64,000 nt of DNA from contig JACCLO010000012.1 in assembly GCA_029448655.1 (NCBI GenBank), positions 1,984,001 to 2,048,000 of the forward strand, written 5' to 3'. Origin of the DNA: Wolfiporia cocos (lineage: Eukaryota; Basidiomycota; Agaricomycetes; Polyporales; Phaeolaceae). The notes under the pieces are model-generated. The model was given only the letters and a program-made list of their open reading frames with translations. It had not been told where the DNA came from and did no database searches. Numbering within the stretch: position 1 is the stretch's first letter; every line of letters begins with the position of its first letter. The translations under genes were made by a program, and so were the position numbers. Of the stretch, positions 1 to 11,449 are shown piece by piece.

Positions 1-25
1 GATGTGAAGAAAGAACAAAACTCAC

Positions 26-512
26 AGGGCGTATAAAGCTGCACGATAACATCTACTAGTTTGACTTCGTCATTCCTCTGCGCATCTTCGGTGACTTCGT
101 TCCTCTGCACATCCTTGTTACTAAAGAGAGTTTTCAGGTTCCCAAAGGAATCCAGCTGTGTCGCAATGGCGTTGAGGTTGTGCTTCTCCGGCCCCGCCAG
201 TTTCCCCAGCAGTATATCCCCCGCTTTTTTCCCGGCCTCGTCTTTCGCGGGAAGAGGTTCTTTGGGCTGTGGGAGCTGTAAGAGTCATAAAAATGTGGCA
301 GGGATCACGGCCACATACCTTCCAGAGCAAAATGTTCGGTACAGCGACTTGTGGCCGCATCTCATCGCCGATGGCCTTCGCAAGAGCAGATACACGAGTA
401 CGAGCATTGCAGTCGATGAAGACAGGTGAAACCTGCGTGGAGACTTCGGGATCATGAAGGAGATACAAGATTTCATTGGCGGGCAAGTTGAAGTTAGTGG
501 ATGCAATCCACC
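26..512 (-). CDS. Crinkler-like (CRN) header domain protein, partial
   Basis: Two exons join in frame: about 512-319 and 275-26, with a GTATGT...ACAG intron of 43 nt between them. The first exon has the ubiquitin-like header pattern of fungal Crinkler-type proteins: a beta strand ending in SPVFIDC, then a VSALAKAI-like helix, and it closes with LLWK, the usual end of the header. The second exon continues with PLPAKDEAGKK and ends in a hydrophobic strand (VDVIVQL) before a GTGAGT donor at position 25. Any effector or toxin-like C-terminal domain would lie outside the window. The family delivers a C-terminal domain behind a conserved header, but nothing here shows which. The start codon is not certain; an upstream exon is possible. 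An unrelated short protein cannot be excluded. Confidence 0.4.
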
Positions 513-775
513 CATCAAGTTGCGACGCGCGGATTGCTAACAATGCCAAATAATGCCATATTAGGGATCGTACAAGCGCCCAAGCGTGACGCAACAGCAG
601 CAGGCTGTTCTACCGGAATGTGCTTTGTTACTATGGCTGGACCCCTTCTGCACAATTTTGATGGCATGCGAATAGGAGAAAATCACAAGACCCGTTCGTC
701 TCCGGATAGCTTCAGTTATATATTCTATGATCCAATATATAGTATTAAAAATTGACAGCGCAGATGGAGTGAGCA

Positions 776-2931
776 CTGTTGAAACCGAGGGCTACCGGTC
801 AGAGGGTGCACAAGAGACCCTAATGCACAATTTCGTCACAATCAGTCACAAGATGCCGGGCGTGCCGCCATGACGGCACGGCCAGCTTGAATGTACTATC
901 ACTGGCCCACATATGCAATCGCAACAGCAATGCAATTTCGCCTCTGGTTCCCCTCCTTCGAATTCAAAAATTATGAAGATTTGTACACTATGATTATATT
1001 ACAATCCTTAAAAACTCTAGTAGATGAAGAGGAAAAAATGAACAATGTCAATCAGAGTTATTGATGGACTTCGGCTCAGTCTTCACCTTGACGAAATCCT
1101 TCCAAAATAACAATGCGTCTTCTCAATATACTTGAGGCTTCACGTGGAGGGGAAATGTGCATTGTGTCAGTATAGAGAGGCAGATTGCAGTCAAAGTGTG
1201 ACATCAGCCACATCCTCAGTCGGCAAATCTGAACTCAGCCTCTGATGCCTGGTGGCTTAGTGGTTGCAATGCACCGATGGCGTCATGCCGTTTGATGCCG
1301 CGCGTTCGGCAATTTGGCGATCGTGACTGATGGCGTGACCGATGCTCGGAGAAAAGTTGCATTGCTGTTGCGATGCTTTACGGGCTTCGGTATCATGCAG
1401 CATGCACTTTCGGAGGTTCGAAAAAATATATCTTATACTAGAGATTCATAGTCATCATTTAAAAAAGATCCCGAGGGATTTGGGCTTGATTTCATGAAGA
1501 TAGAGGCAAAACTCGGCGGGACATGCGAAAAAGTTGCATATGTGGGCCAGTGATAAGATAGTGTGCATACAGACTCATCAAAGGATGACTAAGCAACGTG
1601 ACAGAATCACTGTAAAATTAATGCGAGTTCTGAGCAGTACAGTCTCCGAAATCGAAAACCACAGATTTGTAGAAAATTGCATTCCGCACAATCGCTTGCG
1701 GGCAGATTTCTGATCCTTGCCTTTGCTGAATTGCCTTAGCATTTACACGGGAGGGACTACAGTCAACGCCAAAACAAGCTATTTGAAATTGTCTTATCAA
1801 TATCACTCTCAGCACCGCCCGAGCCATCTGGCACTCACTCATGCCCAGGCAACGTCTATTCAACCTTAAAAATCTAGGGGCGCACTCAAGCTTGGAACGA
1901 GCATGTCCGGAAGATAATGATTAGGGCAAGGAGAATGTGAGTTAGACCATTAATACCGACCAATGACATTGACATTAGTCCTAGGTTGCTAAAGGCAGCA
2001 GATGTACTGTAATTTAGTTGTGCTATATAGATACTATAATCGCTCGCTGCGCTTCATGGATGCTTACCGTCGAGGACTAGATGGACGACAGGCGGCATGG
2101 GCCAACAAAAAGTATCATGGACATCGTGTTTTGCCGGATAACATCTTGGCGAAATTCGACCACGCACACCCTCCATCGTGACTTTGTTGATTGTAGGCAT
2201 CATTAAGCTTTATTGAAGGATACATGCTGCTAACTGAATAGACGGTGTCGTACAGATGGGAAGTGGCGATACGGGCAAGGGCTTGGACTAATGCGCGAAA
2301 TGAGAACAGCGCTTGACCGATAACTCCTACGTGATGGGCCGATTTGGAAGTGTAACGACTATGTCACGTAGCAGCCACGTATTGGAACATTTGATGAGTT
2401 TGTATGAGGACTATCTTAGTAGTATGGGCAAGTGTACGCACTAGCGGCGCTATTTGCCGATCGGAGTTTCTAAGCGTGATTTCCATGACAGGAAAGGTGC
2501 CCACAGTTTGTCACGTCTACACAATGTTTTTTGAATTTCTTCGCAACAGTCTGATACCTGCTCCAATAGACCTTGGTAGCAGTGTCATCTCAATGTGTTC
2601 CATCCTTCTATAATAGCGTCAGAGTGTTTCAAGCATAGGATCGGACCAGATCTTACAAGTTTCGTCATACCCCGGTCCTCGGAGCTTCGAAAACACAACA
2701 TTCAGAATTATGCACAAGGACATAAACCAGGGATCTGAACAAAACTCTACAGTAACATATATATGTCTACTATCTACGCGACTATTTACGTGATCTTTCA
2801 CTTCAACAGGGCCTCTGCAGAGTCAATTGTGCAGAAGTGGTCCATTGTGCAGAAGGGGCCCAGCCATAGTATATCATATAAAATAATGGAGTAGCGCCAG
2901 TCCCGCCAGCATCAATGCAGACCAGCGTGCC
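776..2931. other. Intergenic, repeat-derived, no gene recognised
   Basis: No ORF here has a recognisable motif or convincing splice structure. The stretch contains the inverted-repeat element listed separately (894-1560) and a small perfect hairpin at 861-880 with 7-bp arms. The sequence after about 2800 has a hAT-like CAGGGCC motif at 2809 that could be the left end of the following transposon, but I found no matching right end. Confidence 0.5.
894..1560. mobile_element. Foldback/MITE-like inverted-repeat element
   Basis: The 24-nt segment at 894-917 (containing CACTGGCCCACATATGCAA) recurs as its reverse complement at 1534-1557. A second internal block at 917-934 (GCAATCGCAACAGCAATGCA) recurs inverted at 1355-1375. 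The arms are imperfect and no clear target duplication was found. There is no transposase, so this would be a non-autonomous element of about 670 bp or its remnant. Confidence 0.45.
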
Positions 2932-4726
2932 ATGAAACGCCAGAGAATAGACACACCGCTCTATGGTCAAACAGCTGATATCGCACGATATCCTGGTTCT
3001 ATCCAAGCACAATTTGCTTCCGATGTCTGTCAACTCCTCATTGCCTGCAACATTGCATGGTCAGCTGTGAATCATCCATATTGGCGATACTTTTTTGCAA
3101 CTTGGGTGCCTGGTGCTCTAGTCCCAAGCCGGAAGACCCTCTCGGGATGAATTCTTGAAGAAGAGGCACAGCGTGTGGTGATCGGAATGAAGCAGCAGGT
3201 TCAGGGCCGATTTGCTACGGGACAGTCTGATGGCTGGAAAAATGTCATGAGGACATCACTTGTCACGTCCATGATTAATGTCGAGTATTCTGTGAGTCAT
3301 ATGGCATATTAGCTTACACATTCAGATTGACACAGCAAAATTTAGCCATACCTGTTGAATGCAGTCGACATATCTACCCAGGCCAAAAATGCGGAAAATC
3401 TGCTTGAAATCGTAAAAGCAGAAATCAAGTATTGTACGGAGGTACTTGAGACGAAGGTGGCTGCATGGTGCACAGATTAAAGTGGCGAATCGGTCAAAAT
3501 GCGGCGACTTCTGCGCATCATTTTCCCATGGATCGTGACTGTGGCATGTTGGGTGCACCAGGTCAGATTTTATTCGCTTCACAGTAAAAAGTACTTACTT
3601 AACTGCTAATCTACAGTTAAACCTTGTTGTCTCTGATTACACCAAGCTGAAGCTACCCTTTATGTTGGTCCTTGATCATGCTCTAGAAGTCATCAAATGG
3701 TTCAATAATCACAGCTGTGCCCTGGGCATGCTGAAAGAGGAGACAAAGGCAAGGCTAGGCAAAGTCATTATGCCTGTTATTACAAGATGGACGACTCACT
3801 ATCTGTCATGCCGCTGTCTACTTCTCCTTGAGACACCGCTGCGTACGCTAGCTGTCAGCGCCAAGGAAGTTCTTTTACTGTGTGCAGGAGATAAGGCAGA
3901 ATCAAAACGAAAGGCAGATGAGATTTTATGCACCTTGTGCCCACCTACTTTCTGGGATGAGCTATGCCTGTAGGTCTTATTCTCTGCAGCTGGATTGTGC
4001 TGATTGCTCTTCATGGCAGCATTCACAGCCACCTAGAACCACTTGCCGTGGCTGTCAACACTACACAAGCAAATAATGCGTGCCTCGATACAGTCCTACT
4101 TACACTTGGCCAGCTTTATCACACCTTTGCAAATCCACAGTATGAAGCGGACATCACCAGGGTGATCCACGAGAGTCTGGAGAAGCAGTGGAATCAGGAG
4201 GTCTTCATCCTAGCTGTGGTGCTAAACCCTTACCTCCGCACAAAGTGTTTCCGCTCCGGCAATGCTGCCATCACCGAAGCTTCGTTATCAGCAATGCTTG
4301 GTCAATGCTATCAGCAAATGTTTGGGAAGGCACCAGACATTTACCTTTTCCAGGTGTTCACTGACTATCTTCATTACCTAAGTGAGTTCTCGGAGGACCA
4401 TATGGCCTTAGAACAGCTTAAGCAACTTGCTGAAAAAGTGGTATGTTAGCACTGTAATATTTCCGACAGTCAACAACTCACTTTCAGCTAAGGAGACAGA
4501 TGTTAATCTGGTAACGCTGTGGTGGTGACTGGACACAGGCAGTCTGAATGGCCAAAATGCACTCACTACACTGGCCATGCAAATTCTCAGCATTGTTCCA
4601 AATTCAGCTGCAACAGAGTGGATATTCAGTGCCATGGGAATTGTGCATACTGATATCCGGAACCATCTTGATACCGAAAGGGTTTGCCAAACTGTATTGG
4701 TGAAGGCTGACATTGAGCCCCAGTGA
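2932..4726 (+). pseudogene. hAT superfamily transposase, decayed
   Basis: Successive segments match the order of a basidiomycete hAT transposase. They are the N-terminal block with AVNHPYWRYFF and WVPGALVP; TGQSDGWKN; an LLEIVKAEIKYCTE and KVAAWCTD block; VITRWTTHYLS; SHLEPLAVA; and a C-terminal dimerisation block with ILSIVPNSAATEWIFS and VHTDIRNHL. Introns are recognisable, for example 3972-4021 (GTAGGT...GCAG), and another from about 3565 to 3616. The frame is broken by TGA at 3148-3150 (Arg expected), TAA at 3478-3480, and TGA at 4526-4528 (Arg expected), so no functional enzyme is made. The protein would cut and paste its own element. The true start may be upstream of 2932. Element ends were not identified with confidence. 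Confidence 0.85.
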
Positions 4727-5746
4727 AAATCTGATGTATTAAAAAAAATCCAAATGAATCCTCATATAACTAAATGTATCCACAAAAGTTCAATATATCA
4801 AAATGTATACAGTGCAATCGAAATGTATCCAGCAGCTCATGTGACCTGGTGAGCAGATTGACATGTGCCAATGAGCGACAGATCTTACCATAAGGCCTCT
4901 GTGTAACGCGTTAATGTTGCATACGCGTAAGGTAGTTACATATGAAGGATCCCCACGTAGATTGCTTCGGATCCACACGCTTATGTCGTTACACTTTCAT
5001 ACCACCACACTACTGTATGCACATCCCTCCATACCCCTACCAAAATAATCACAACTCACAATGCTTCGAGCCTCTGTATATAAAATTGATAACAAGGTAT
5101 ATTTTTGTGGCTGCAATCAGAAGAGAGATCTGCATTTTGTGACCAAAGGTACCTACTGCAGCCATGCCAAGTTTCGAGCTCACTCGGGAAACAGAGCCAT
5201 TGTATACATGTTGAGTTTTTCATTTCTTATGTAAGAATACAGCGAATGCATCTACGCCGATAACACAGTTCCCGTCCGAGTCCTTGTCTTCCTATGGCAT
5301 TGTGGCATTGTAGCCACATCCCTTTATGGCAATGCTCTTACTCTTACTCTTACCTAGTGTCACTACATCATCTTCCATTAATAGCTTTGTTTTAGGTTCC
5401 TTTGTTTTAGGTTCCTTCACCTACTCTGTTACCCCTTGAACTTTATTCCTCTCACTACACATAAGCAGGCTTGCGGTGTGGTGCAATCTTGTTTTCCCCC
5501 TGTGTTTTTCTCATATATAGTTAGTCTCTGGGTCTTGTCGGGGCAACACCATCCCCTTCAGCTTCGAGAGGAGCCAAACCACCACATGTGAGTAGATGTC
5601 CACCCGTGAGTACTTGAGTCGTTATTTTTATATATTTAATTTTTTCTTGTCTACCTACATTCAGTCAGTACGTGACTGTTCCCATTGCGATTTGTAACTG
5701 CCGTGGTGAACAGACTGGTACGTGTTGAAGTTCAGGCAGTGCCTAT
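4727..5746. other. AT-rich 3' flank of the hAT element
   Basis: No gene is recognised. The motif AAATGTATCC and close variants occur at 4773, 4799 and 4821, and again near 6706. These could be subterminal repeats of the hAT element, whose right end would then lie in or beyond this stretch. Confidence 0.4.
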
Positions 5747-5823
5747 TGTTGGAATAAACCAGCAGGGGCATACCACTACTCCACGGTGGAGTAGTGGTAT
5801 GCCCCTGCTGGTTTATTCCAACA
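5747..5823. repeat. 77-bp palindrome, 38-bp arms with a 1-nt centre
   Basis: Positions 5747-5784 and 5786-5823 are exact reverse complements around G5785. Both arm tips are TGTTGGAATA/TATTCCAACA, the same termini as the surrounding LTR. A second small hairpin follows (TAAATATAG at 5824-5832 against CTATATTTA at 5840-5848). Confidence 0.95.
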
Positions 5824-5912
5824 TAAATATAGTCGAAGGCTATATTTACCCACAAGTTATGCAGTAGCCACGTGAGTGGGTAGCGGTGTTGGGCCATACT
5901 GGTTTTACCAAT

Positions 5913-5988
5913 ATTACAACCCGGAGGATGACCTGTGAGGTTTTATGTAAGAGCATTACAACCCGGAGGATGACCTGTGAGGTTTTAT
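5913..5988. repeat. Direct repeat, 34 bp, two copies
   Basis: The sequence starting ATTACAACCCGGAGGATGAC occurs at 5913-5946 and again at 5955-5988, separated by 8 nt. It lies inside the solo LTR. Confidence 0.9.
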
Positions 5989-6053
5989 GACCACATGGGG
6001 GATTGAACCCTCGACCTCTGCCCCATAGCCTTTGACTATATTCCAACACCTAT

Positions 6054-6750
6054 TTAATACTGCCCGGCATTCCTCTAGTTCGAATGTAATGGGATCTCAG
6101 CGAATGCGTAAGGTATGTACATTTTCGTTCCTTGACTATATACCCTGCGCACCCCTTTTCAGTCATCAGCCTGCGTGCCCCTTTTCATCAGGTGCATATT
6201 GCACCACCTTCCAGTCTGGGCTCACTCCGCCACCTTCCCTTGTAGGTCGTTCCCCACCGTGGCGACCAGATTGCACCCATGCGCCGCGCCCACACCTCCA
6301 ATGGTACATATTCTCATAACTTCGAAAAAAACTCATTCATATAGTGCAGATGCAATACAATTCTGAGAACATGCGAAAACTGACAGTTTTCTGTAGCAGG
6401 GATTGGGGGCAGGGAGCAGGCATGGGTGGAATTGGTATATTTCTGGGGTGCATTCGGGTAGTATATGTCGATACTTTTGTGTACATTAGGCTACATCTGA
6501 ATACATATCCTGATGTAGTGAGCTATACTGAGCTACATTGAAGTATATCTCTGGACCTTCTTATGCAACCTTGAAGATATATTCAGATATATTTGATGTT
6601 TCGAAACTTATCCGACATACATTTGGATACATCTAGTGTAGATGAGATACATTGTGTGAGTGTCTATGATTTATCCTAATGTAGTCTATGGTTCGCGTTA
6701 TATCCAAATGTATCCGATGCATCTGCATACATTTAAATATGTTGGATTCT
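6054..6750. other. AT-rich stretch with TACATT-type repeats
   Basis: No gene is recognised. From about 6450 to 6740 the sequence is dense in short repeats of the GGATACATTT / AAATGTATCC kind in both orientations, resembling subterminal repeats of a DNA transposon. A short exon-like piece near 6060-6120 ends in a GTATGT donor but could not be extended. Confidence 0.35.
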
Positions 6751-7402
6751 CACTGGGATTGAGCAGTGGTTCCCAAGCACCCGTTCCCGCAAGAGATGTG
6801 CAGCAAGTCAGGGCCAAAGCAGCGAGAGCAGGACGGCACACGATAACGCTATCGCATTGCAGGCTGTGTGTGCGACACTCGGAATGGATCCTGAACTTTG
6901 CGATAGCCATGCAGTCGCAGGCGCCGAAGAAGATGAGGCTGTGGCTAGTCAGCAGTGCGAGCCTTTCTCTGCAGTAGCTCATGAATTAATGGCAGAGGCT
7001 GATAAACATGAAGAAGTCTATGCTCAGCTGTCTGCTTCAAATTTGCCAGAGCACTTATCTATTATGCCAATTCCGATGCGCGAGGGACTACTACTGCAAA
7101 ATCTATTTCATTATCCTTCAGATACGCATTTTGTTTCTCTCACGGATCTCTCTGCATTTTGGACGAGAGGAAATCAACATTTAGACAGAGAAATGGACTT
7201 ACTCGACTTGCTAAATCCGGATCCTTGATCATCTTGTGTCGATTGCATATTAATTACATGCCAACTCACACCTCTACACTACGGACATCTGTGTCGTCTG
7301 CACCCCACGCGACTTAGCGCTCAAGCCACTCGATTGACCAATCACAGTCATCAGTTGAGGTCACGCACAAGTCATGCCTTGGGTCTTGGGTCAACCCCAG
7401 TG
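6751..7402. mobile_element. Possible small CACTG-ended element
   Basis: The left end reads CACTGGGATTGA and the right end reads TCAACCCCAGTG, which is the inverted form with one mismatch. The enclosed 652 bp contains one ORF (6857-7228). I found no target duplication. The right-end motif also pairs with a site at 16694-16717, so the true partner is ambiguous. Confidence 0.3.
6857..7228 (+). CDS. Unrecognised ORF fragment
   Basis: An open frame with a plausible ATG at 6884 gives an acidic protein of about 115 residues. It includes LPEHLSIMPIPMREGLLLQN and ends EMDLLDLLNPDP. I do not recognise a family. The composition looks coding (acidic, few rare residues), and the ORF sits inside the small CACTG-ended stretch. 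It may be the 3' exon of a transposon-borne gene. No upstream exon could be joined with confidence. Confidence 0.3.
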   Translation: MQAVCATLGMDPELCDSHAVAGAEEDEAVASQQCEPFSAVAHELMAEADKHEEVYAQLSASNLPEHLSIMPIPMREGLLLQNLFHYPSDTHFVSLTDLSAFWTRGNQHLDREMDLLDLLNPDP

Positions 7403-8195
7403 AAAGTACCTCATACCAGAATCTATCAATAGATAACGGGTATGATAGGGGTTAAAATTGGATGGTAGAATAGCATGCGCTATCTTTTAGGCGCCCGGTA
7501 ACATAGTAGTAGCTACTGTAAGATGCCAAAAGCTATGAAGGTAGTATTAGGCATGTAGGACGGATACCCAAAAATTTAAAAATTATATCCCCATCTACTG
7601 GAAGCTAGAGAAAAATACTCGGGGCCCTGGGTTGAGTGCCAAAAGCTACCAGAATATACTCATTGCCAGTGGCCTTTACTCCCAAATCAATCAGAACGTA
7701 CAAATTCATATCATTGTCCATTTTATAAGCTGCCGCAAACTACAGAAAGCTACTAGAACATAATCTGCATATTTTGATGCAGGTTTCGCGTCATATCAAA
7801 AAGTACAAACATCTACCAGAATCCATCCCCAAAATTCCTTGCCTCCCTTGTTGGCGACTAGCAGAAAATACCGGATCGTATCAGTAGAGAGTCCGAGCAC
7901 ATACAATTGAAATCGCGAATCGACCAGGGGAATCCTATGCGCATATCAGAATCCACCGAATTCTATCACTCTAGAAAGCATGTGACTCACTCAAAAAAAA
8001 TGGCACACATATCATCCAGTTCTCTAAGTCGTCGGGAAGCGACACACGATTACTTCTTCTTTTTCTACAGAGCAAGTCAATATAACTACACGAACCAAGT
8101 AGAGTGAAAAAAATATACCAGCTCCTTCTCCATGTCTTTGTATTGCTATGAGAGGTTGAGTATGCGACAAGGAGCTACACAGAATATATTCTCAC
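7403..8195. other. Non-coding, AT-rich
   Basis: No gene is recognised. Short motifs such as CTACCAGAAT and AAAAGCTA recur between 7450 and 7850 in a way that suggests subterminal repeats of a transposon. Confidence 0.35.
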
Positions 8196-10285
8196 CTGAA
8201 GCACCTCTTTTGCCAAAGTGCGAAAATGCTCCTCGAATTCTTCAAGCGTACCTTTGGGATTTTTGCTGTGCCACTCCTTCCCATACAGGTCCCTGAGAGG
8301 TGTCAGAAAAATCCGTATAATTTTTTGTGGTGTACTTAGCAGTTATAGCCTTCCTAGGTCCGTAGCGGCGACCCCACGAAGCTTTGGTAGCAGCCACAGT
8401 TGTCGGGGCGGCTGAGGAATCGGAGGCGCTGGGCACTGGAATATCCACTGAGGTTGTATTGTTCGTAGCCTCCAATTCTTGAATTGTATATATGTCACCT
8501 ACATTGTGGACGACATCAACAAAATTTACTAACATACGAATAGACATGTACCTGGTTCTGTGTGATCGACGATAAGGGGGTCTGTAAATAGAAACGTTAG
8601 AAAGCTGTTAAAGCAGAAGATGGAACAATGACTCACCTGCACAGTCATCATTAGCTGTAAACGTTACGTTCGACTGTGACCTTGTACGAGTCGTGGCACC
8701 TCTTTGAGTCCGACTCCTACTAACAGTAGTTAGCAAAGCACAGAACGACAAAGAAAAACGTACAAAGCCAATTTAATTACGAGCTGGCTAGTACGCTTGC
8801 TCGCACAGCCTTCAGAATGACCTGGCTCTAGAGGACGTTTCTTGCCACGAATGGGTTCCACAGAGTCTCGTTCCTCTGAGGCGGGTGTTTGTGCCACAGT
8901 TGCATCTGTGGCCGTATCGGGATTTGTCGAGGGCTGAGGGTCTTCATATTCCAGCTCTGAGGGCGCCCGGGGACTCGGAGCAGAAGGTATAGACAAACGT
9001 GGTGAGGCAGGGCTAGGAGCGACTACAGGAGCAATAGATGGGGCGGATGTAGTTGCTGTAGAGTCGGAGCACTGGTGTTCCGTTCCGAGGTCTGAGGATC
9101 CCAAAGCCGAAGCCGAAGTCGAAGAGCAATCAGTCTGGGCAGCATCTGGGGCCTGCGCATTATTCTTGCTTCTCAGATACTCTTCGCGAAGCTATAGGAT
9201 GATCGCAGCAAAGACTCACCGCTACTGCTTCATTTTGGGCAGGGGCGCTGGGACCTTCTGGAGGGGAATCCTTCAAGTGCTTTTGCTTCCAAGGTGGATA
9301 CACGCCTTTGGCACATGTATCGGCCTTCCAGTGTCCCTCGCATAGACCAATCTCCGGGTATGTGTCTTCAAGCCTTTTCCGCAGCTCGTCATGCCCTTCC
9401 TGGCAAACCCTGGTCCAGCACGGTGGTGCAAGAGCGCGTGCTAGGAGATCGTGAAATACTTCCCTGCATAACTTCCTGACTCTGCCGACTCGCGATTCAC
9501 TGAAAGCCGTGCTGTCATTGTTTTCCAAACACGACCCCCACTTCTTTTTACCACCTGATTCCTCTGGCCCATTCAACATTGGGTTAGCATCGTTATCACG
9601 TCTGGCAGACCACCAATCCGCCTCATTCCAGAATTTTATATGAACATACTGCTCCTTCTTAGAAAGAGGTTGTACATCGGATATACTGACGTCGCTTCCA
9701 GAGTTCCTGGAATCACATGAATTTTATTTTAATGTCGAGACGTTAAACGATGAAGGAGGTACCTATTAGATTGGGCACTAACAAGTGACTGTACGCCTGT
9801 GGAAATCTGAGACAAGATTGTGCTGAAACGCAGACGTAGTCTGTAGTGCCAGAACTAAAAAAGGCGCATATACTCACTCGATCTGTATGTGAAGGCGTTC
9901 ATTTTCTGCCAGGAGCTTGTCGTGCGCCTCAGCAAGCATCTGGTATACATGATTGTCCGAGTGAATCAGTGTCTGCTGATCTGCATCGGAGATGTGCTAG
10001 GAGCACCCAATGAAATCGGTAAGTAACTTGCGCCACAGTTCTAGCTCGTACCATAGTGTTCAATTCTCCCCATTGTGGGGCACCTTGCAAACTGCCAGAT
10101 AAAAAATCTAAGTTAACTGAGCTCGAGGAATGTCGATTGTTGCTAAAAGTGCGTGTATGCTGTTGGGGAAATGTATGTGATGCATGAAGTAATTGAGATG
10201 TATCGGTTGCTCTAAGTGAAGAGGTAGGGAAAGAAGAATTATCGAGATGGGATGAAGGCAAAGAGCTACTAATTATCTGAGACAT
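8196..10285 (-). CDS. Unrecognised spliced gene, probably transposon-associated
   Basis: A minus-strand gene can be followed through several exons. One block (about 9720-9200) encodes FWNEADWWSARRDN, SRVGRVRKLCREVFHDLLAR and EIGLCEGHWKADTCAK. It continues through a Ser/Pro/Thr-rich linker (about 9189-8790) into short exons, ending with an exon at 8292-8196 that encodes DLYGKEWHSKNPKGTLEEFE. Introns are conventional; the one before the last exon runs from GTACAC to CTCAG with a CTGAC branch point. A Ser-rich upstream ORF (10285-9929) may be the 5' exon. I recognise the style of these proteins from neighbourhoods of Agaricomycete DNA transposons but cannot name a function. It lies downstream of the transposase at 12.3-16.3 kb on the same strand. 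Exact start and end are uncertain. Confidence 0.45.
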
Positions 10286-10680
10286 GACTGCTGTAGGAGA
10301 GGTTCTGGTGAATGACGCAACACAGAAGAGACAGACTCTATGACGCCATTAAGTAATTAGCTCACGTGGGCGCCTTGACTTTGGTGAGCATTGTAGTGTT
10401 TATTGGACGCGTCGATTACAAGCGACATATTCTTCATTATAAACAGTATGGAATACAGCAAAGGAGAAGTGGAAACACGAATATAAATCTTAGAGGGCGG
10501 CATTATTATCATACAATGATTGTCTTCATACTCTGCATAACAAAACATACGTTGAACGATGATGACGGCAACAAGAGCGAACAATAGCAACGACAGCAGC
10601 AGTAAAATTGAACGCGAGCGACGAGAGCAATAACATAAAGTACTTGCAAGGAGGAGTGATGATGCGTTTTATGCGAGAAA

Positions 10681-11445
10681 TCAGAAATCGCGGCGGATAC
10701 ACTTAGTGTTGGCGCGCGCGCTAGTCCCGTCGTCCATTATGTTTCTCTTGCGTTTGTTGGACTCCTGCTGTTCATCGGATGTGTCCTCCATGATGGTACG
10801 GTCTTCGTCCAGGGCAGTCTTGCTGAAGTTGGCGACGTCGTTGGGAGGCGGAATGGGAGGCCGCTGAAAATCCACGATGAGATTGAGAAAACACCCCCTA
10901 ACAGGTGTATCACATACCCGAGTGATTTTTTTGTCGGAGAATGCGGTTGGTATTTTCTTTGGGTCAGGGAGAAGGTCACTATATGTGCATATATTCAGCT
11001 TAAAATGGGCCGAGCTGGGCACTATGCATTAAGACTCACTGTATGCAGAAGCCCTGCAATATCATTATCTCGTCCTCCATCGTTCCTTGGCCACGCTTGT
11101 CTAGGTCGAATCTTACATTTCCTAATGCTTGGAAGAGGACTGCAGTAGTAGTGCGGGCGGCCTCCCACGAGGTATGCTGCTTGTGCGGGTATTTGACATC
11201 GGCATTATGAAAGTCACCTAGTAATACTGAAGAGAGCCAAGTTGCCCTATGAGCAATTGAAAGAGAATCCTCAAGCATTTCATAGGCAATGGGGCAATAA
11301 AAAGAGTTCTCAGAGTATGGCAACATTGGACTGCTAGGGTTCTTGTTGGCGTATGACCTGAAGCAATACAAGGTCCTTCTTTGAATTTAGAGTCTGTGTC
11401 TGCTCCACAGGGCACTGAATGTCGTGAATGTCGTATGCCTGCCAC
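10681..11445 (-). CDS. Unrecognised spliced gene fragment
   Basis: Minus-strand coding-like blocks are seen at about 11371-11036 (VKYPHKQHTSWEAARTTTAV, FQALGNVRFDLDKRGQGTME) and 10990-10681. The second ends in a basic, nuclear-signal-like tail with SNKRKRNIMDDG. A frame change between them needs an intron near 11030-10990. No family is recognised. Its place between the transposase and the gene at 8.2-10.3 kb, on the same strand, suggests a passenger gene of the same transposon. Confidence 0.35.
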
Positions 11446-11449
11446 TGTG

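Larger units (their letters stand above)
5747..6048. mobile_element. Solo LTR, 302 bp, 5-bp target duplication CCTAT
   Basis: The element begins TGTTGGAATA and ends TATTCCAACA, a 10-bp terminal inverted repeat with the TG...CA ends typical of LTRs. It is flanked by CCTAT at 5742-5746 and 6049-6053. No internal retrotransposon genes are present, so this is a solo LTR left by recombination, or a very small TRIM-like element. It contains a terminal palindrome and a 34-bp tandem repeat, listed separately. A tRNA B-box-like GGTTCAATCCC lies on the minus strand near 5999-6009. Confidence 0.85.

Noticed and set aside
2809..2930. CAGGGCC motif as the left end of the hAT element
   Set aside because: No matching inverted end or 8-bp duplication could be found to the right.
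5747..5823. Palindrome as a transcription terminator or replication origin
   Set aside because: Its tips coincide with LTR termini and target duplications flank the larger element, so a transposon origin explains it better.
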